64,000 nt of DNA, from the NCBI RefSeq assembly GCF_900107965.1, contig NZ_FNVU01000021.1, forward strand, positions 103,442-167,441, read 5' to 3'. This document shows, piece after piece, positions 15,880 through 23,611 of the stretch; positions within the stretch are counted from its first letter, which is position 1, and the number at the start of each line of letters is the position of its first letter. This DNA is from Actinacidiphila yanglinensis. GTDB taxonomy: Bacteria > Actinomycetota > Actinomycetes > Streptomycetales > Streptomycetaceae. The notes beneath the pieces were generated by a model, which saw only the letters and a list, made by a program, of their open reading frames with translations, searched no databases and had not been told where the DNA came from. Made by a program: the position numbers and the translations under genes.

Positions 15880-16463
15880 CACTGCCGCCCGGTCGGGAGG
15901 GAGTCCAGTTCGGGCCGCGACAGGTGCAGCACCTGGAAGCGTTCGCCGTCCGGCTCGTCGGGCGCGGCGCCCCGCCAGAGCGTGAAGCGCAGCACCTCCC
16001 AGTGCCGCGGATCGACCAGCAGGGCGGCGGAGTGCAGGTCGGCGTGGGCGGCGGTCTCGCGCAGCCCGTCCAGTTCGCGCGCGAACGCCGCTGCCGGGTC
16101 CTCGTCCGCGCCGAGTCGCCGCGCCGCGCGCACGGCGGCCGACGGCGGGGACGCCACGGCCGGGCCGCGCTCGAAGCCGAGCACGGTCCAGTGCTCGACC
16201 GTCGGGCGGCCGAAGTCCTCGACCAGGCCCCGGAATCCGGGGCCCCACAGGAAACCGTTCATGCCCTGCGGGGTGTTCCACAGGTAGAAGGGCGCGTACT
16301 CGTTCACCGGCGAACCGTCGGTGCCGCGCTCCCGGATCAGGTAGGCCTTCTGCCCCAGCCCGGGGAACTCGTCGAGCAGGTGCCCCCGGGTCGCCACCCG
16401 GTGCCGGATGATGCCCATGTCGTAGTCGGCGGGCAGGGGAATGCGGTAGTTCATGCCGTGCAC
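15876..16463 (-). CDS. DUF4865 family protein
   Basis: 195 residues. The N-terminus MHGMNYRIPLPADYDMGIIRHRV and the EYAPFYLWNTPQGMNGFLWG segment are typical of DUF4865, a family with no established function that often sits with TetR regulators and oxidoreductases or hydrolases. GTG 16463 has GGGAG about 9 nt upstream; an in-frame ATG lies three codons later. First structural gene of the coupled set, 120 nt downstream of the TetR stop. Confidence 0.75.
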   Translation of the reverse strand: MHGMNYRIPLPADYDMGIIRHRVATRGHLLDEFPGLGQKAYLIRERGTDGSPVNEYAPFYLWNTPQGMNGFLWGPGFRGLVEDFGRPTVEHWTVLGFERGPAVASPPSAAVRAARRLGADEDPAAAFARELDGLRETAAHADLHSAALLVDPRHWEVLRFTLWRGAAPDEPDGERFQVLHLSRPELDSLPTGRQW

Positions 16464-16583
16464 GGGTGGATGCTCCCTCGTCCGGTACGCGGCGCGTCGC
16501 GCGCGTACGTCAGCGTCCTCGTGTGGGGGTCCGTCGCCGGTGTCCGTCGCGGGCGGACGCCCCGTCGCGTCCGCCCGGCTGGG

Positions 16584-17186
16584 TCAGCCGTCCTGGCCGG
16601 CGGGCGCCGCCGGGGCGGCGTGCCCGGTCGATGCCGCCTCGAGCAGGCCGAGCGCGCCGCGCACCGCCTGGTCGAAGGGCTCGCGGTCGCCCGCCGCGCG
16701 GGCCAGCACGTACCCGCCCTGGACGACCGCGGCCAGCGCGGCCGCCGTGTCCCGCGGGTCGATCCCGGGCCGCAGTTCGCCGCTCGCGACGCCGTCGGCG
16801 ACGATCCCGGCGAGCCGCTCACGCAGCCACGCGAAGGTGTCCCGGACCGGCTCGCGCAAGGTGCCGCTGGCGATCACGTCCGGGTCCATCGCCATCCGGC
16901 CGACCCGGCAGCCGCGCAGCGGGTCGCGCTCGCGCAGCAGGTACGTGCCGACCCTCGCCAGCGCGGTGTCGCCCTCGTCGAGCAGCGCGTCGGCCTGCGC
17001 GCGCAACTCCGCGGCGCTGCGCCGCATCGCGGTCGCCGCGAGGTCGGGCTTGCCCTTGAAGTGGTGGTACATGCTGCCCTGGCCGGCGCCGGCCAGCTCC
17101 TGGATGGCCTTCGGACTGGTGCCGACGTAGCCGCGCTCCCAGAGCAGCTGCTGCGCGCTTTCGATCAGGCGTTCCGCGGTGTCCAT
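16584..17186 (-). CDS. TetR-family transcriptional regulator
   Basis: 200 residues. N-terminal TetR helix-turn-helix (TAERLIESAQQLLWERGY ... SPKAIQELAG ... GSMYHHFKGK) and an all-helical ligand domain of the kind seen in YxaF/LmrA-like members. ATG 17186 sits 6 nt after TACGCT (17198-17193), a leaderless layout with a -35 TTGGTT (17221-17216) at 17-bp spacing. An 18-bp palindrome fills the spacer, so the protein very likely represses itself and the DUF4865-CMD-phosphotriesterase genes downstream. Confidence 0.9.
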   Translation of the reverse strand: MDTAERLIESAQQLLWERGYVGTSPKAIQELAGAGQGSMYHHFKGKPDLAATAMRRSAAELRAQADALLDEGDTALARVGTYLLRERDPLRGCRVGRMAMDPDVIASGTLREPVRDTFAWLRERLAGIVADGVASGELRPGIDPRDTAAALAAVVQGGYVLARAAGDREPFDQAVRGALGLLEAASTGHAAPAAPAGQDG

Positions 17187-17192
17187 GCGAGC

Positions 17193-17221
17193 AGCGTACA
17201 TACTAGTAGGTACAAAACCAA
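17193..17221 (-). promoter_or_regulatory. TetR promoter with embedded operator palindrome
   Basis: -35 TTGGTT (17221-17216), 17-bp spacer, -10 TACGCT (17198-17193), then 6 nt to ATG 17186. The 18-bp near-perfect palindrome GTACATACTAGTAGGTAC occupies 17196-17213 (one mismatched symmetric pair) and overlaps spacer and -10. Confidence 0.75.
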
Positions 17222-17275
17222 CCCGGAAAAGCGGCGGCGGGCCCGACCCGCCGCCGACCGGACCGGAGGCACCGG

Positions 17276-17845
17276 TCAGGCGAAGTACACCTCTGCCCCC
17301 GCGACCACCGTCCCGAAGCGGGGGAAGTCCAGCGTCACCGCCGCGTCGTGCTCCGCCGCGGTCAGCCCGGACATCGCGTCCCGTGCGAACACCAGCTGGT
17401 AGCCGAGATCCGCGGCCGCCCGCGCGGTGGACTCCAGACCCATGTTCGTGGCGATCCCGGCCAGCACCAGGGTGGTGATGCCCCACTTCCTCAGGTACGC
17501 GTCCAGTTCGGTGTCGTGGAAGGCGCCCACCGTGCGCTTGACCACCACCGCGTCGGCCGCCGCGGCGACCTCGGGGACCAGGTCGCTGCCGGGCGGCTGC
17601 TCGGCGGCGCCGGAACGGCACGCCCGCACCGCCACCACCGGCGCGCCCGCCGCACGGAACGCCGTGGCCAGCTCCACCGCCGCGGCGACCACCTCCGGCC
17701 CCGGGTACGGGGCCAGCGGCAGCGCGACGATCCGGTCCATCAGGTCGACGATCACGAGCGCGGTGCGGGCCGGGTCGAGTCCCGGCGCGAGCGGGGAGTC
17801 GCGGGCATCGCCGGCCGCGTGCCGATGATGATCATGTGCGGTCAT
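17276..17845 (-). CDS. Isochorismatase-like hydrolase
   Basis: 189 residues. Fold landmarks: ALVIVDLMDRI with the catalytic Asp, VVVKRTVGAFHDTELD with the Lys, and VLAGIATNMGLESTARAA with the family's cis-peptide turn. The nucleophilic Cys expected after ATN in the cysteine-hydrolase branch is Gly, as in true isochorismatases, so a Cys-dependent amidase role is unlikely. ATG 17845 sits 6 nt after TAGGGT (17857-17852). Located upstream of, and on the same strand as, the TetR operon. Confidence 0.85.
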   Translation of the reverse strand: MTAHDHHRHAAGDARDSPLAPGLDPARTALVIVDLMDRIVALPLAPYPGPEVVAAAVELATAFRAAGAPVVAVRACRSGAAEQPPGSDLVPEVAAAADAVVVKRTVGAFHDTELDAYLRKWGITTLVLAGIATNMGLESTARAAADLGYQLVFARDAMSGLTAAEHDAAVTLDFPRFGTVVAGAEVYFA

Positions 17846-18074
17846 GATCGGACCCTACCCGCCGGGTCGGTTTCGCGCGGCGGAACCAATACCCCTTTGC
17901 CCAGGCGTGGTTGAGCCGGAGACAGGTGCGGAACCGGCCCGGCGCGAGGATGCCGTAGCGCATCGCGGGCCGCCATGTGCGGCTTCCGCCTTCTTCTGCC
18001 GGGTGGGCCCGACACCGATAGGCTGGAAGCGGACGTCGATGTGGACGTGGTGTGGATGTGGGAGGAGCCGGGAC

Positions 18075-18314
18075 GTGGCTGAGAGCACCATCGGACAGCC
18101 GTTGGCCAACGGGAAGAAGCCGCAGGTGGACCTGACCGGTGCGGAGTGGCTGTCCAGCAGCCAGGGCACCGGGGACGTGCAGATCGCCTTCGTCGAGGGG
18201 TACATCGCGATGCGGGACGGGCGGAACCCCGAGGGTCCCGCGCTGATCTTCACCCCCGCCGAGTGGCGGGCCTTCGTCCTGGGCGCGCGGGACGGCGAGT
18301 TCGACCTCACCTGA
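18075..18314 (+). CDS. DUF397 domain protein
   Basis: 79 residues from GTG 18075 with GGAGGAG at 18061-18067. The core (AEWLSSSQGTGDVQIAFVEGYIAMRDG ... FTPAEWRAFVLGARDGEF) is the DUF397 domain, common in actinomycetes and usually next to an XRE regulator, with which it is thought to pair. No XRE gene is adjacent here, so this is an orphan member. Confidence 0.88.
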   Translation: MAESTIGQPLANGKKPQVDLTGAEWLSSSQGTGDVQIAFVEGYIAMRDGRNPEGPALIFTPAEWRAFVLGARDGEFDLT

Positions 18315-18337
18315 CCCCCGGGGCACCTCGCCCCACC

Positions 18338-18373
18338 GGCGGGTGGTCCCGCCTGCCGGCGGCACCACCCGCC
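18338..18373. terminator. Bidirectional terminator hairpin
   Basis: 10-bp perfect arms GGCGGGTGGT (18338-18347) and ACCACCCGCC (18364-18373) with a GC-rich inner stem; lies between the convergent DUF397 and maleylpyruvate-isomerase-family genes. Confidence 0.7.
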
Positions 18374-18381
18374 CCGGAGGA

Positions 18382-19077
18382 TCAGGGCCAGTTCCCCAGT
18401 ACGGGCAGCGGAGCCCCGATGAGCGGCCGCGAGGGAACCCGCCCGGCCAGCCACGCGGCGATGTCGGTCAGGCGGCCCTCGACGGGCAGGGGCTCACCCG
18501 CGCCGTGCGAGAAGGCGAACCCGGTGTCGGTGGCGGTGAGCGTCACCCGGAACCCCTCGGGAATCCGGGGCGCGAGGAAGCCGACGAGGTGGGTGCAGAG
18601 CGGCACCGGCCAGTCCTGCGTGCCGTAGCCGAGGCCGGCGTCGGCGGTGTGGATCTCCAGCTCCCGCCACCAGGCCAGCGCGGCGTCGCGCAGCACCCCG
18701 TCGCGGTAGCGGACCGGGCGCTCCCAGTCGTCGGGTCCGACCGGGGACCAGGACGCCTCGACCTCGTCCAGCGCGTCCGCGAGCGCGGGCGCGAGTTGCT
18801 GGACCGGCCGGCGGTGCCCCGCCTCGATGGCGGCGTCGCGGGCCGCCCGGCCCCCGTCGTAGACGTCGATGAGCGTGCCGCGCAGCGCGTAGCGGGCCTG
18901 CCGGGCCAATGCCAGGCCGACCCCTTCGAGGTGGGTGAGCACATGGCCGCGGCTCCAGCCGGGCAGCACGCTCGGCGCACGCAGCGCCTCGTCGGTCAGC
19001 CCCGGCAGCAGGGAGCGCAGGCGCAACTGCCCCGCGGCAAGCGCCTCCTGGAGGTCGACCGGCGTCGTGTCGGTCAC
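18382..19077 (-). CDS. Maleylpyruvate isomerase-family mycothiol-dependent protein
   Basis: 231 residues. N-terminal DinB-like four-helix region with LPGWSRGHVLTHLEGVG, where the His is one of the metal-binding residues, plus a C-terminal small domain. The family uses mycothiol as cofactor in actinomycetes; the substrate here is unknown. GTG 19077 overlaps the stop of the PNPOx-like gene (GTGA), so the two are translated together. Confidence 0.82.
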   Translation of the reverse strand: MTDTTPVDLQEALAAGQLRLRSLLPGLTDEALRAPSVLPGWSRGHVLTHLEGVGLALARQARYALRGTLIDVYDGGRAARDAAIEAGHRRPVQQLAPALADALDEVEASWSPVGPDDWERPVRYRDGVLRDAALAWWRELEIHTADAGLGYGTQDWPVPLCTHLVGFLAPRIPEGFRVTLTATDTGFAFSHGAGEPLPVEGRLTDIAAWLAGRVPSRPLIGAPLPVLGNWP

Positions 19078-19727
19078 GGCCACAGCAGACCCCGCTCCCA
19101 ACCGGCGTCCGTACGGCGGTAGTCGAGGCGGGTGTGGCGGCGCTCCTTGTCGCCCTGCCAGAACTCCACCTCTTCGGCGCGCAGGGTGTAGAGCGTCCAG
19201 CCGGGCGCGACCAGCCCGGGGTCGGCGGCGATCCGCTCGGCCGCGGCGCGTACGTCCGTGTCGCGCGCGGCGAGGTCGGACAGCGGGGTGCTCTGCCGGC
19301 CGAGCAGCGCCTCGGCCCGCGCGCCGGGCGAGCGGGCGAGGAAGTCGGCCGCCGACTCCTCGGGGGACCCGGCGACCACCGTCCCGCGCACCCGCACCTG
19401 GCGGGCGAGCGGCGACCAGTAGAAGGTGAGCGCGGCGGCACCGCTGCCGGTCAGCTCGCGGCCCTTGCGGCTGCCGGCGTCCGCGGCGAACTGCCAGCCG
19501 TCGGGCGTGACGTTCTTGCAGATCAGCACCCGCGCCGACGGATTCCCGTCGAGGCCGGTGGTGGACACGGTCATGGCGTGCGGCTCGCGCACCCCGCTTC
19601 TGAGGGCGTCCAGCAGCCATTCCGTGAACAGCTCGTGCGGGTCGCCGGGCGCTCCCGAGACGTCGAAGTCCGGCAGCTCTCCTGCGAACACGTCGATCTC
19701 GCGCAGCACTTCGCGCAGGTCGGACAC
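19074..19727 (-). CDS. Pyridoxamine 5'-phosphate oxidase (PdxH)-like flavoprotein
   Basis: 217 residues, similar in length to PdxH. FMN-binding strand SARVLICKNV, KGRELTGSGAAALTFYWSPLARQVRVRG, and the C-terminal signature VEFWQGDKERRHTRLDYRR resemble PdxH closely. It could make pyridoxal 5'-phosphate, but many actinobacterial members are F420- or FMN-dependent reductases of other substrates. GTG start with GAGGGGG site. Divergent from the CGNR gene with overlapping promoters. Confidence 0.8.
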   Translation of the reverse strand: MSDLREVLREIDVFAGELPDFDVSGAPGDPHELFTEWLLDALRSGVREPHAMTVSTTGLDGNPSARVLICKNVTPDGWQFAADAGSRKGRELTGSGAAALTFYWSPLARQVRVRGTVVAGSPEESAADFLARSPGARAEALLGRQSTPLSDLAARDTDVRAAAERIAADPGLVAPGWTLYTLRAEEVEFWQGDKERRHTRLDYRRTDAGWERGLLWP

Positions 19728-19744
19728 GAATACCCCCTCTGCGT

Positions 19745-19771
19745 TAATGGTTCACAGTGACGATACCATTA
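19745..19771. promoter_or_regulatory. Overlapping divergent promoters with inverted repeat
   Basis: 7-bp perfect arms TAATGGT (19745-19751) and ACCATTA (19765-19771). The rightward -10 TACCAT (19764-19769) is 6 nt before ATG 19776 (leaderless); a leftward TATCGT (19766-19761) may serve the PNPOx-like gene. A regulator on the repeat would control both. Confidence 0.55.
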
Positions 19772-19775
19772 GCCC

Positions 19776-20453
19776 ATGCAGGTTGATCATCTCGCCCTCG
19801 CGCTCGCCGTCACCGTCCGCCACGACGGGAACGGCGGGGTCGCCGACGACCTCGCCGAGCCGGCGGGGTTGACCGCGTGGGTGCGCGGGCAGGGTCCGGC
19901 GCTGGAGGAGTTCGGGTTCTCGGTGGCGGGGGAGGACGGTCGGGGCGGCCCGGACCGTCAGGTGCTCTTCCGGGCCGACCGCGCCGCGCTCGACGCCGCC
20001 GTCGAGGTGCGGACCGCGCTGCGGGCGCTGTTCGCCCGGGCCGTGCTGCCGGGGGCGCCCAGCAAGGCCGACGCCGGACGGCTGCCCGACGCCGGTGCCG
20101 CGCTGGAGCGGCTGAACGCGGCGGCGGCCCGGGTGCCGGTCACCCCCCGGCTCGCCTGGCCGGCTGACGCCCGCCCCGTCGCCGACTGCGCCGCGACCGG
20201 CCGCCACCCCGCGGCCGACCTGCTCGCCGCCGCGCTCGCCCGGGCCGGCATCGCCTTCCTCGCCGGGCCGGACAGCGCGCGGCTGCGGGCCTGCCCGGCC
20301 CCGCGCTGCGTCCGCTACTTCGTCCAGGCGCACGCGCGCCAGGAGTGGTGCAAGCCCTCCTGCGGCAACCGCGCAAGGGTGGCCCGGCACCACGCCCGCC
20401 ACCGCACGCCGTCCGCCGAGGGCTCGAACCCACCTGCCGCGACGGCCGGTTGA
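19776..20453 (+). CDS. CGNR zinc-finger (ABATE-domain) regulator
   Basis: 225 residues. The C-terminal zinc finger is plain: CPAPRCVRYFVQAH, then WCKPSCGNRARVARHH, with four Cys and the CGNR motif (about 180-213). The N-terminal part matches the stress-linked ABATE domain, thought to bind an RNA-polymerase or small-molecule partner. Leaderless start. The last codons and stop lie in the first copy of a 39-bp tandem duplication. Confidence 0.88.
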   Translation: MQVDHLALALAVTVRHDGNGGVADDLAEPAGLTAWVRGQGPALEEFGFSVAGEDGRGGPDRQVLFRADRAALDAAVEVRTALRALFARAVLPGAPSKADAGRLPDAGAALERLNAAAARVPVTPRLAWPADARPVADCAATGRHPAADLLAAALARAGIAFLAGPDSARLRACPAPRCVRYFVQAHARQEWCKPSCGNRARVARHHARHRTPSAEGSNPPAATAG

Positions 20454-20495
20454 CCCGAGGGCTCGAACGCGCCCGCCCCGGTGGCCGGTTGACCC
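20418..20495. repeat. 39-bp tandem duplication covering the 3' end and stop of the CGNR gene
   Basis: Copy A 20418-20456 and copy B 20457-20495 share 33 of 39 bases, identical over the first 12 and last 13. Copy A contains the TGA stop (20451-20453); copy B would encode the same tail and a second in-frame stop. Confidence 0.8.
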
Positions 20496-20833
20496 CAGAG
20501 TCCGGATCGCCGCATCCGGATCCCGGCCCGGCGCCGTGGTGGTTACGTGAGGTAACGGGGGCGCACGCGGGGCGCATGGGAGCTCTGCCGGGGAGTGGGG
20601 CCAGTGGGGAGTGGTGCCGGCCGCGACGGCCGTGGGAAAGTCGCGGCGGGCCGGCCGGGAAGGCATCCGCCTCCTACGGAGCCGCGGGCTCCTCCGTGCC
20701 GGTACGTCTCCTGCCAGTGGCGTACCGGCACGGTCGTTCCTCCTCACACAGCGCAGCCGACGGCGTACCCTGTGGTCCCATCGAACGGAGTGCGCCCGGC
20801 GCGCGCCCCGCCGGTCGGCAGGGGGAGAGGAAC
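20454..20833. other. 380-nt gap before the AAA/TPR gene, rich in inverted repeats
   Basis: Contains copy B of the 39-bp repeat, a GTTAC-GTGAG-GTAAC inverted repeat (20542-20556), a GGAGCC-GCG-GGCTCC hairpin (20678-20692) and a 13-bp perfect hairpin (20694-20733). No convincing gene was found in it. Confidence 0.6.
20678..20733. promoter_or_regulatory. Two adjacent hairpins upstream of the AAA/TPR gene
   Basis: Hairpin 1: GGAGCC/GGCTCC with a 3-nt loop (20678-20692). Hairpin 2: CCGTGCCGGTACG (20694-20706) pairs perfectly with CGTACCGGCACGG (20721-20733) around 14 nt. They end 100 nt before ATG 20834. Could be a terminator of the CGNR unit, an attenuator, or an operator. Confidence 0.5.
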
Positions 20834-23566
20834 ATGGCTGGACGGCCGTCTGGCGCCACGCGCGTACTGCTCGAGCGTGACGCCGAACTCGCCGCCGTCG
20901 ACGCAGCGTTGTCCGCCCTGACAGGCCCGGGGCCAGGCGCCGTGCCGGCGCAGCCGGGCGGCCGGGACCGGCGGCGCGGCGGGCTGCTGGCCTTCGCCGG
21001 GCCCGCCGGACTGGGCAAGACCACCCTGCTCGCCGAGGTGCGCGCCCGTGCCGCCGAGCGGGGCTGCACCGTGCTGTCGGCACGCGGCGGCGACCAGGAG
21101 CAGCAGGTCGCCTTCCACGTCGCCCGGCAGCTGCTCCAGCCGCTGCTGGCCGGGTCGAGCGAGGCCGAACTGCGGGCGGCGCTGGGGAGTTGGTACGGCA
21201 TCGTCGGCCCCGCCCTCGGGCTGTGCACCCCGCAGGGCGCCGCGCCGGACCCGCAGGGTCTGCGGGACGGGCTGGACTGGGTGCTCACCCACGTCGTGGT
21301 CCAGCACGCGCCGGTGGTGCTGGTGCTGGACGACGCGCACTGGGCCGACCCGCAGTCCCTGAACTGGCTGGCCGCGTTCGCGCCCCGCACCGACGACCTC
21401 GCGCTCCTGGTCGTCGTCGCCTACCGTCCCGACGAACTGCCGCCGTCCGCCGAGGCGTTCCGCGGCCTGCCCGGCCGTGCCGGGCACCGTCCGATCGGCC
21501 TGGAGCCGCTCACCGCCGACGCGATCGGGCTGCTGGTGCGGGCCCAGCTGGGCGCGCACGCCGACGAGGAGTTCTGCCGGGAGTGCTGGGCGGTCACCGC
21601 GGGAAACCCGTTCGAGGCGGTCGAGTTGACCGCCAAGGTGCTCGACCGGGGGCTCCGTCCCGACGCCGCCGGCGCCCCCCTGCTGCGCGACCTGGTCGCC
21701 GCGGTCAAGGGCAGCGGGCTGATCGCCCGGCTCGAACGCCTCGGCCCCTCCACCGTCCGCCTCGCCTGGGCCGCCGCCGTGCTCGGCACCGAGATCCAGC
21801 CCGCGCTGGCCGCCTCCGTGGCCGGACTCGGCAGCCAGGAGGCCGCCGACTGCGCCGACCGGCTGCGGGACGCGCGCATCCTCACCGGCAGCCGCACCCT
21901 GGAGTTCGTCCACCCGCTGATCGCCACCGCGGTGTACCGGGCGATCCCCGACGCCGTCCGCGTCGCCCTGCACGGCAAGGCCGCCTGGTCGGTGGTCGAC
22001 GCCGGGCTCGGGCCCACCGCTGCCGCGCGCCACCTGCTGGAGACCCACCCCGAGGAGGACCCGTGGGTGGTGCACCAGTTGCGCGCCGCCGCCCGCGAGA
22101 CCCTGCGGGCCGGCGCGCCCGAGGCGGCCCGCAGCTGCCTGGCCCGGGCGCTGCGCGAGCCGCCGCCGCCCGAGGAGCGGGCCGGCGTGCTCTACGAACT
22201 CGGCTGCGCCACGCAGCTCCTGGAGCCGTCCACCACCGTCAACCATCTGCGCGCCGCCCTCGAGGAGCCGATCGACGACCCCGAACTGCGCGACGGCATC
22301 CTCTTCCTGCTCTCGCAGTCCCTCGCCCACAGCGACCGGCTCAGCGAGGCCGCCGACGTCGTCGGCCGCGCCGCCCGCACGGCCACCTCGGCCCGCACCC
22401 GGCTGCGCATGCAGGCCGAGCAGTTCATGTGGGACGCCTTCCGCTCGGACGAACCCGACTCGCCCAGCAGATCGCGCCGGCTGGCCCGGCTCGCCGACCG
22501 CCTCACCGGCCGCGACCTCACCGAGCGCTACATCATCGGGCTGCGCGCCTGGGATGCCACCCTGCGCGGCGAGCCGACCGGCACCGTGCTGCGGCACGCC
22601 GCACGCGCCCTCCACGGCGGCCTGCCCTGGGCCGACGAGGGCCGCGGTTTCGAGGTGCCGGCACTGGTCGCGATGACCTACCTGTACGCCGACCGGCCCG
22701 AGCGCGCCGAGGAACTGTTCGCCGAGGGCATCGCCGACTTCGAACGCCACGGCTGGCGTGGCGCGCACCTCTCCTTCGGGTACGTCCTGCTCGGCTACGT
22801 CCGCTACCGCTGCGGGCGGCTGGCCGAGGCGGAGGAACTCGCCCGCGACGGGCTGCGGCTGGCCGAGCGGGTCGGCCGCGGCACCCCCGTGCAGTGGTAC
22901 GCCGTCGCGGTGCTCGCCGGGGTGCTGATCGCCCGCGGCAGGGCCGAGGAGGCCGCCGCGCTCGCCGCCGACTACGACTTCGCCGAGCCCTTCCCGGCCG
23001 CGGTCACCTTCCCGGACGCGCAGGCCGTGCACGGCGAGCTCCTGCTCGCCCTCGGCCGCCACCAGGAGGCGGCCACCGAACTCGCCGCGGTCGGGCGGCG
23101 GCTCGACCCGCGCGGCATGCGCAACCCGGGCTGGTGCCCGTGGCAGCTCCACCTCGCCCTCGCCGAGGCGCACGACGCGCCGGAGCGCGCGGCCGGCACC
23201 GCGCTGGACGCCGTCGCCCGGGCCCGGCAGTTCGGCGCGCCGTCCGCGGTCGGCGGCGCGCTGCGGGTCGCCGCGGAGGTGATCGGCGGACCGCGCGGCC
23301 TCGACCTGCTCGCCGAGGCGGTCACCTGCCTGGAGGCCTCACCCGCCACCCACCAGCTCGCCGCGGCGCTGGTCGCCCAGGGCCGCGCGCTGCGCGCGGC
23401 GGGGCGTCCCGGCCCTGCGTCCACTGCCCTGCGGCGCGGCCTGGACGGCGCGGTGGGCTGCGGCGCGGACGGCCTGGCCGACCTCGCCGCAGCCGAGCTG
23501 GCCCGGCTGCCGGAACCGCTCGCCGCGCCCGCGGCCGCACCCGCCACAGCGCCGCGCCAGCGCTGA
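20834..23566 (+). CDS. Large AAA/STAND ATPase with TPR region, LAL type but lacking the LuxR HTH
   Basis: 910 residues. Walker A AGPAGLGKTTLL (about 55-66) and Walker B VVLVLDDAHWAD (about 155) head a STAND ATPase followed by about 500 residues of TPR-like helices. This is the layout of LAL (large ATP-binding LuxR) regulators up to the usual CGADGLADLAAAELARL segment, but the protein then stops after an Ala/Pro tail; the C-terminal helix-turn-helix of about 60 residues is missing, and no such domain appears in other frames before the next gene at 23612. ATG 20834 has a GGGGGAGAGG site. Confidence 0.85.
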   Translation: MAGRPSGATRVLLERDAELAAVDAALSALTGPGPGAVPAQPGGRDRRRGGLLAFAGPAGLGKTTLLAEVRARAAERGCTVLSARGGDQEQQVAFHVARQLLQPLLAGSSEAELRAALGSWYGIVGPALGLCTPQGAAPDPQGLRDGLDWVLTHVVVQHAPVVLVLDDAHWADPQSLNWLAAFAPRTDDLALLVVVAYRPDELPPSAEAFRGLPGRAGHRPIGLEPLTADAIGLLVRAQLGAHADEEFCRECWAVTAGNPFEAVELTAKVLDRGLRPDAAGAPLLRDLVAAVKGSGLIARLERLGPSTVRLAWAAAVLGTEIQPALAASVAGLGSQEAADCADRLRDARILTGSRTLEFVHPLIATAVYRAIPDAVRVALHGKAAWSVVDAGLGPTAAARHLLETHPEEDPWVVHQLRAAARETLRAGAPEAARSCLARALREPPPPEERAGVLYELGCATQLLEPSTTVNHLRAALEEPIDDPELRDGILFLLSQSLAHSDRLSEAADVVGRAARTATSARTRLRMQAEQFMWDAFRSDEPDSPSRSRRLARLADRLTGRDLTERYIIGLRAWDATLRGEPTGTVLRHAARALHGGLPWADEGRGFEVPALVAMTYLYADRPERAEELFAEGIADFERHGWRGAHLSFGYVLLGYVRYRCGRLAEAEELARDGLRLAERVGRGTPVQWYAVAVLAGVLIARGRAEEAAALAADYDFAEPFPAAVTFPDAQAVHGELLLALGRHQEAATELAAVGRRLDPRGMRNPGWCPWQLHLALAEAHDAPERAAGTALDAVARARQFGAPSAVGGALRVAAEVIGGPRGLDLLAEAVTCLEASPATHQLAAALVAQGRALRAAGRPGPASTALRRGLDGAVGCGADGLADLAAAELARLPEPLAAPAAAPATAPRQR

Positions 23567-23599
23567 AAGACAGGCTCCCACCAGGCGCGTGTCACCACG

Positions 23600-23605
23600 T
23601 ACGAT
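23600..23605 (+). promoter_or_regulatory. -10 element of hypothetical gene
   Basis: TACGAT, 6 nt before ATG 23612; leaderless layout. Confidence 0.45.
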
Positions 23606-23611
23606 GGCGGC

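Noticed and set aside
20390..20440. tRNA T-arm-like sequence on the minus strand
   Set aside because: GGTTCGAGCC is present but the flanking bases do not form a five-pair stem or any acceptor stem; it lies in the CGNR coding end.
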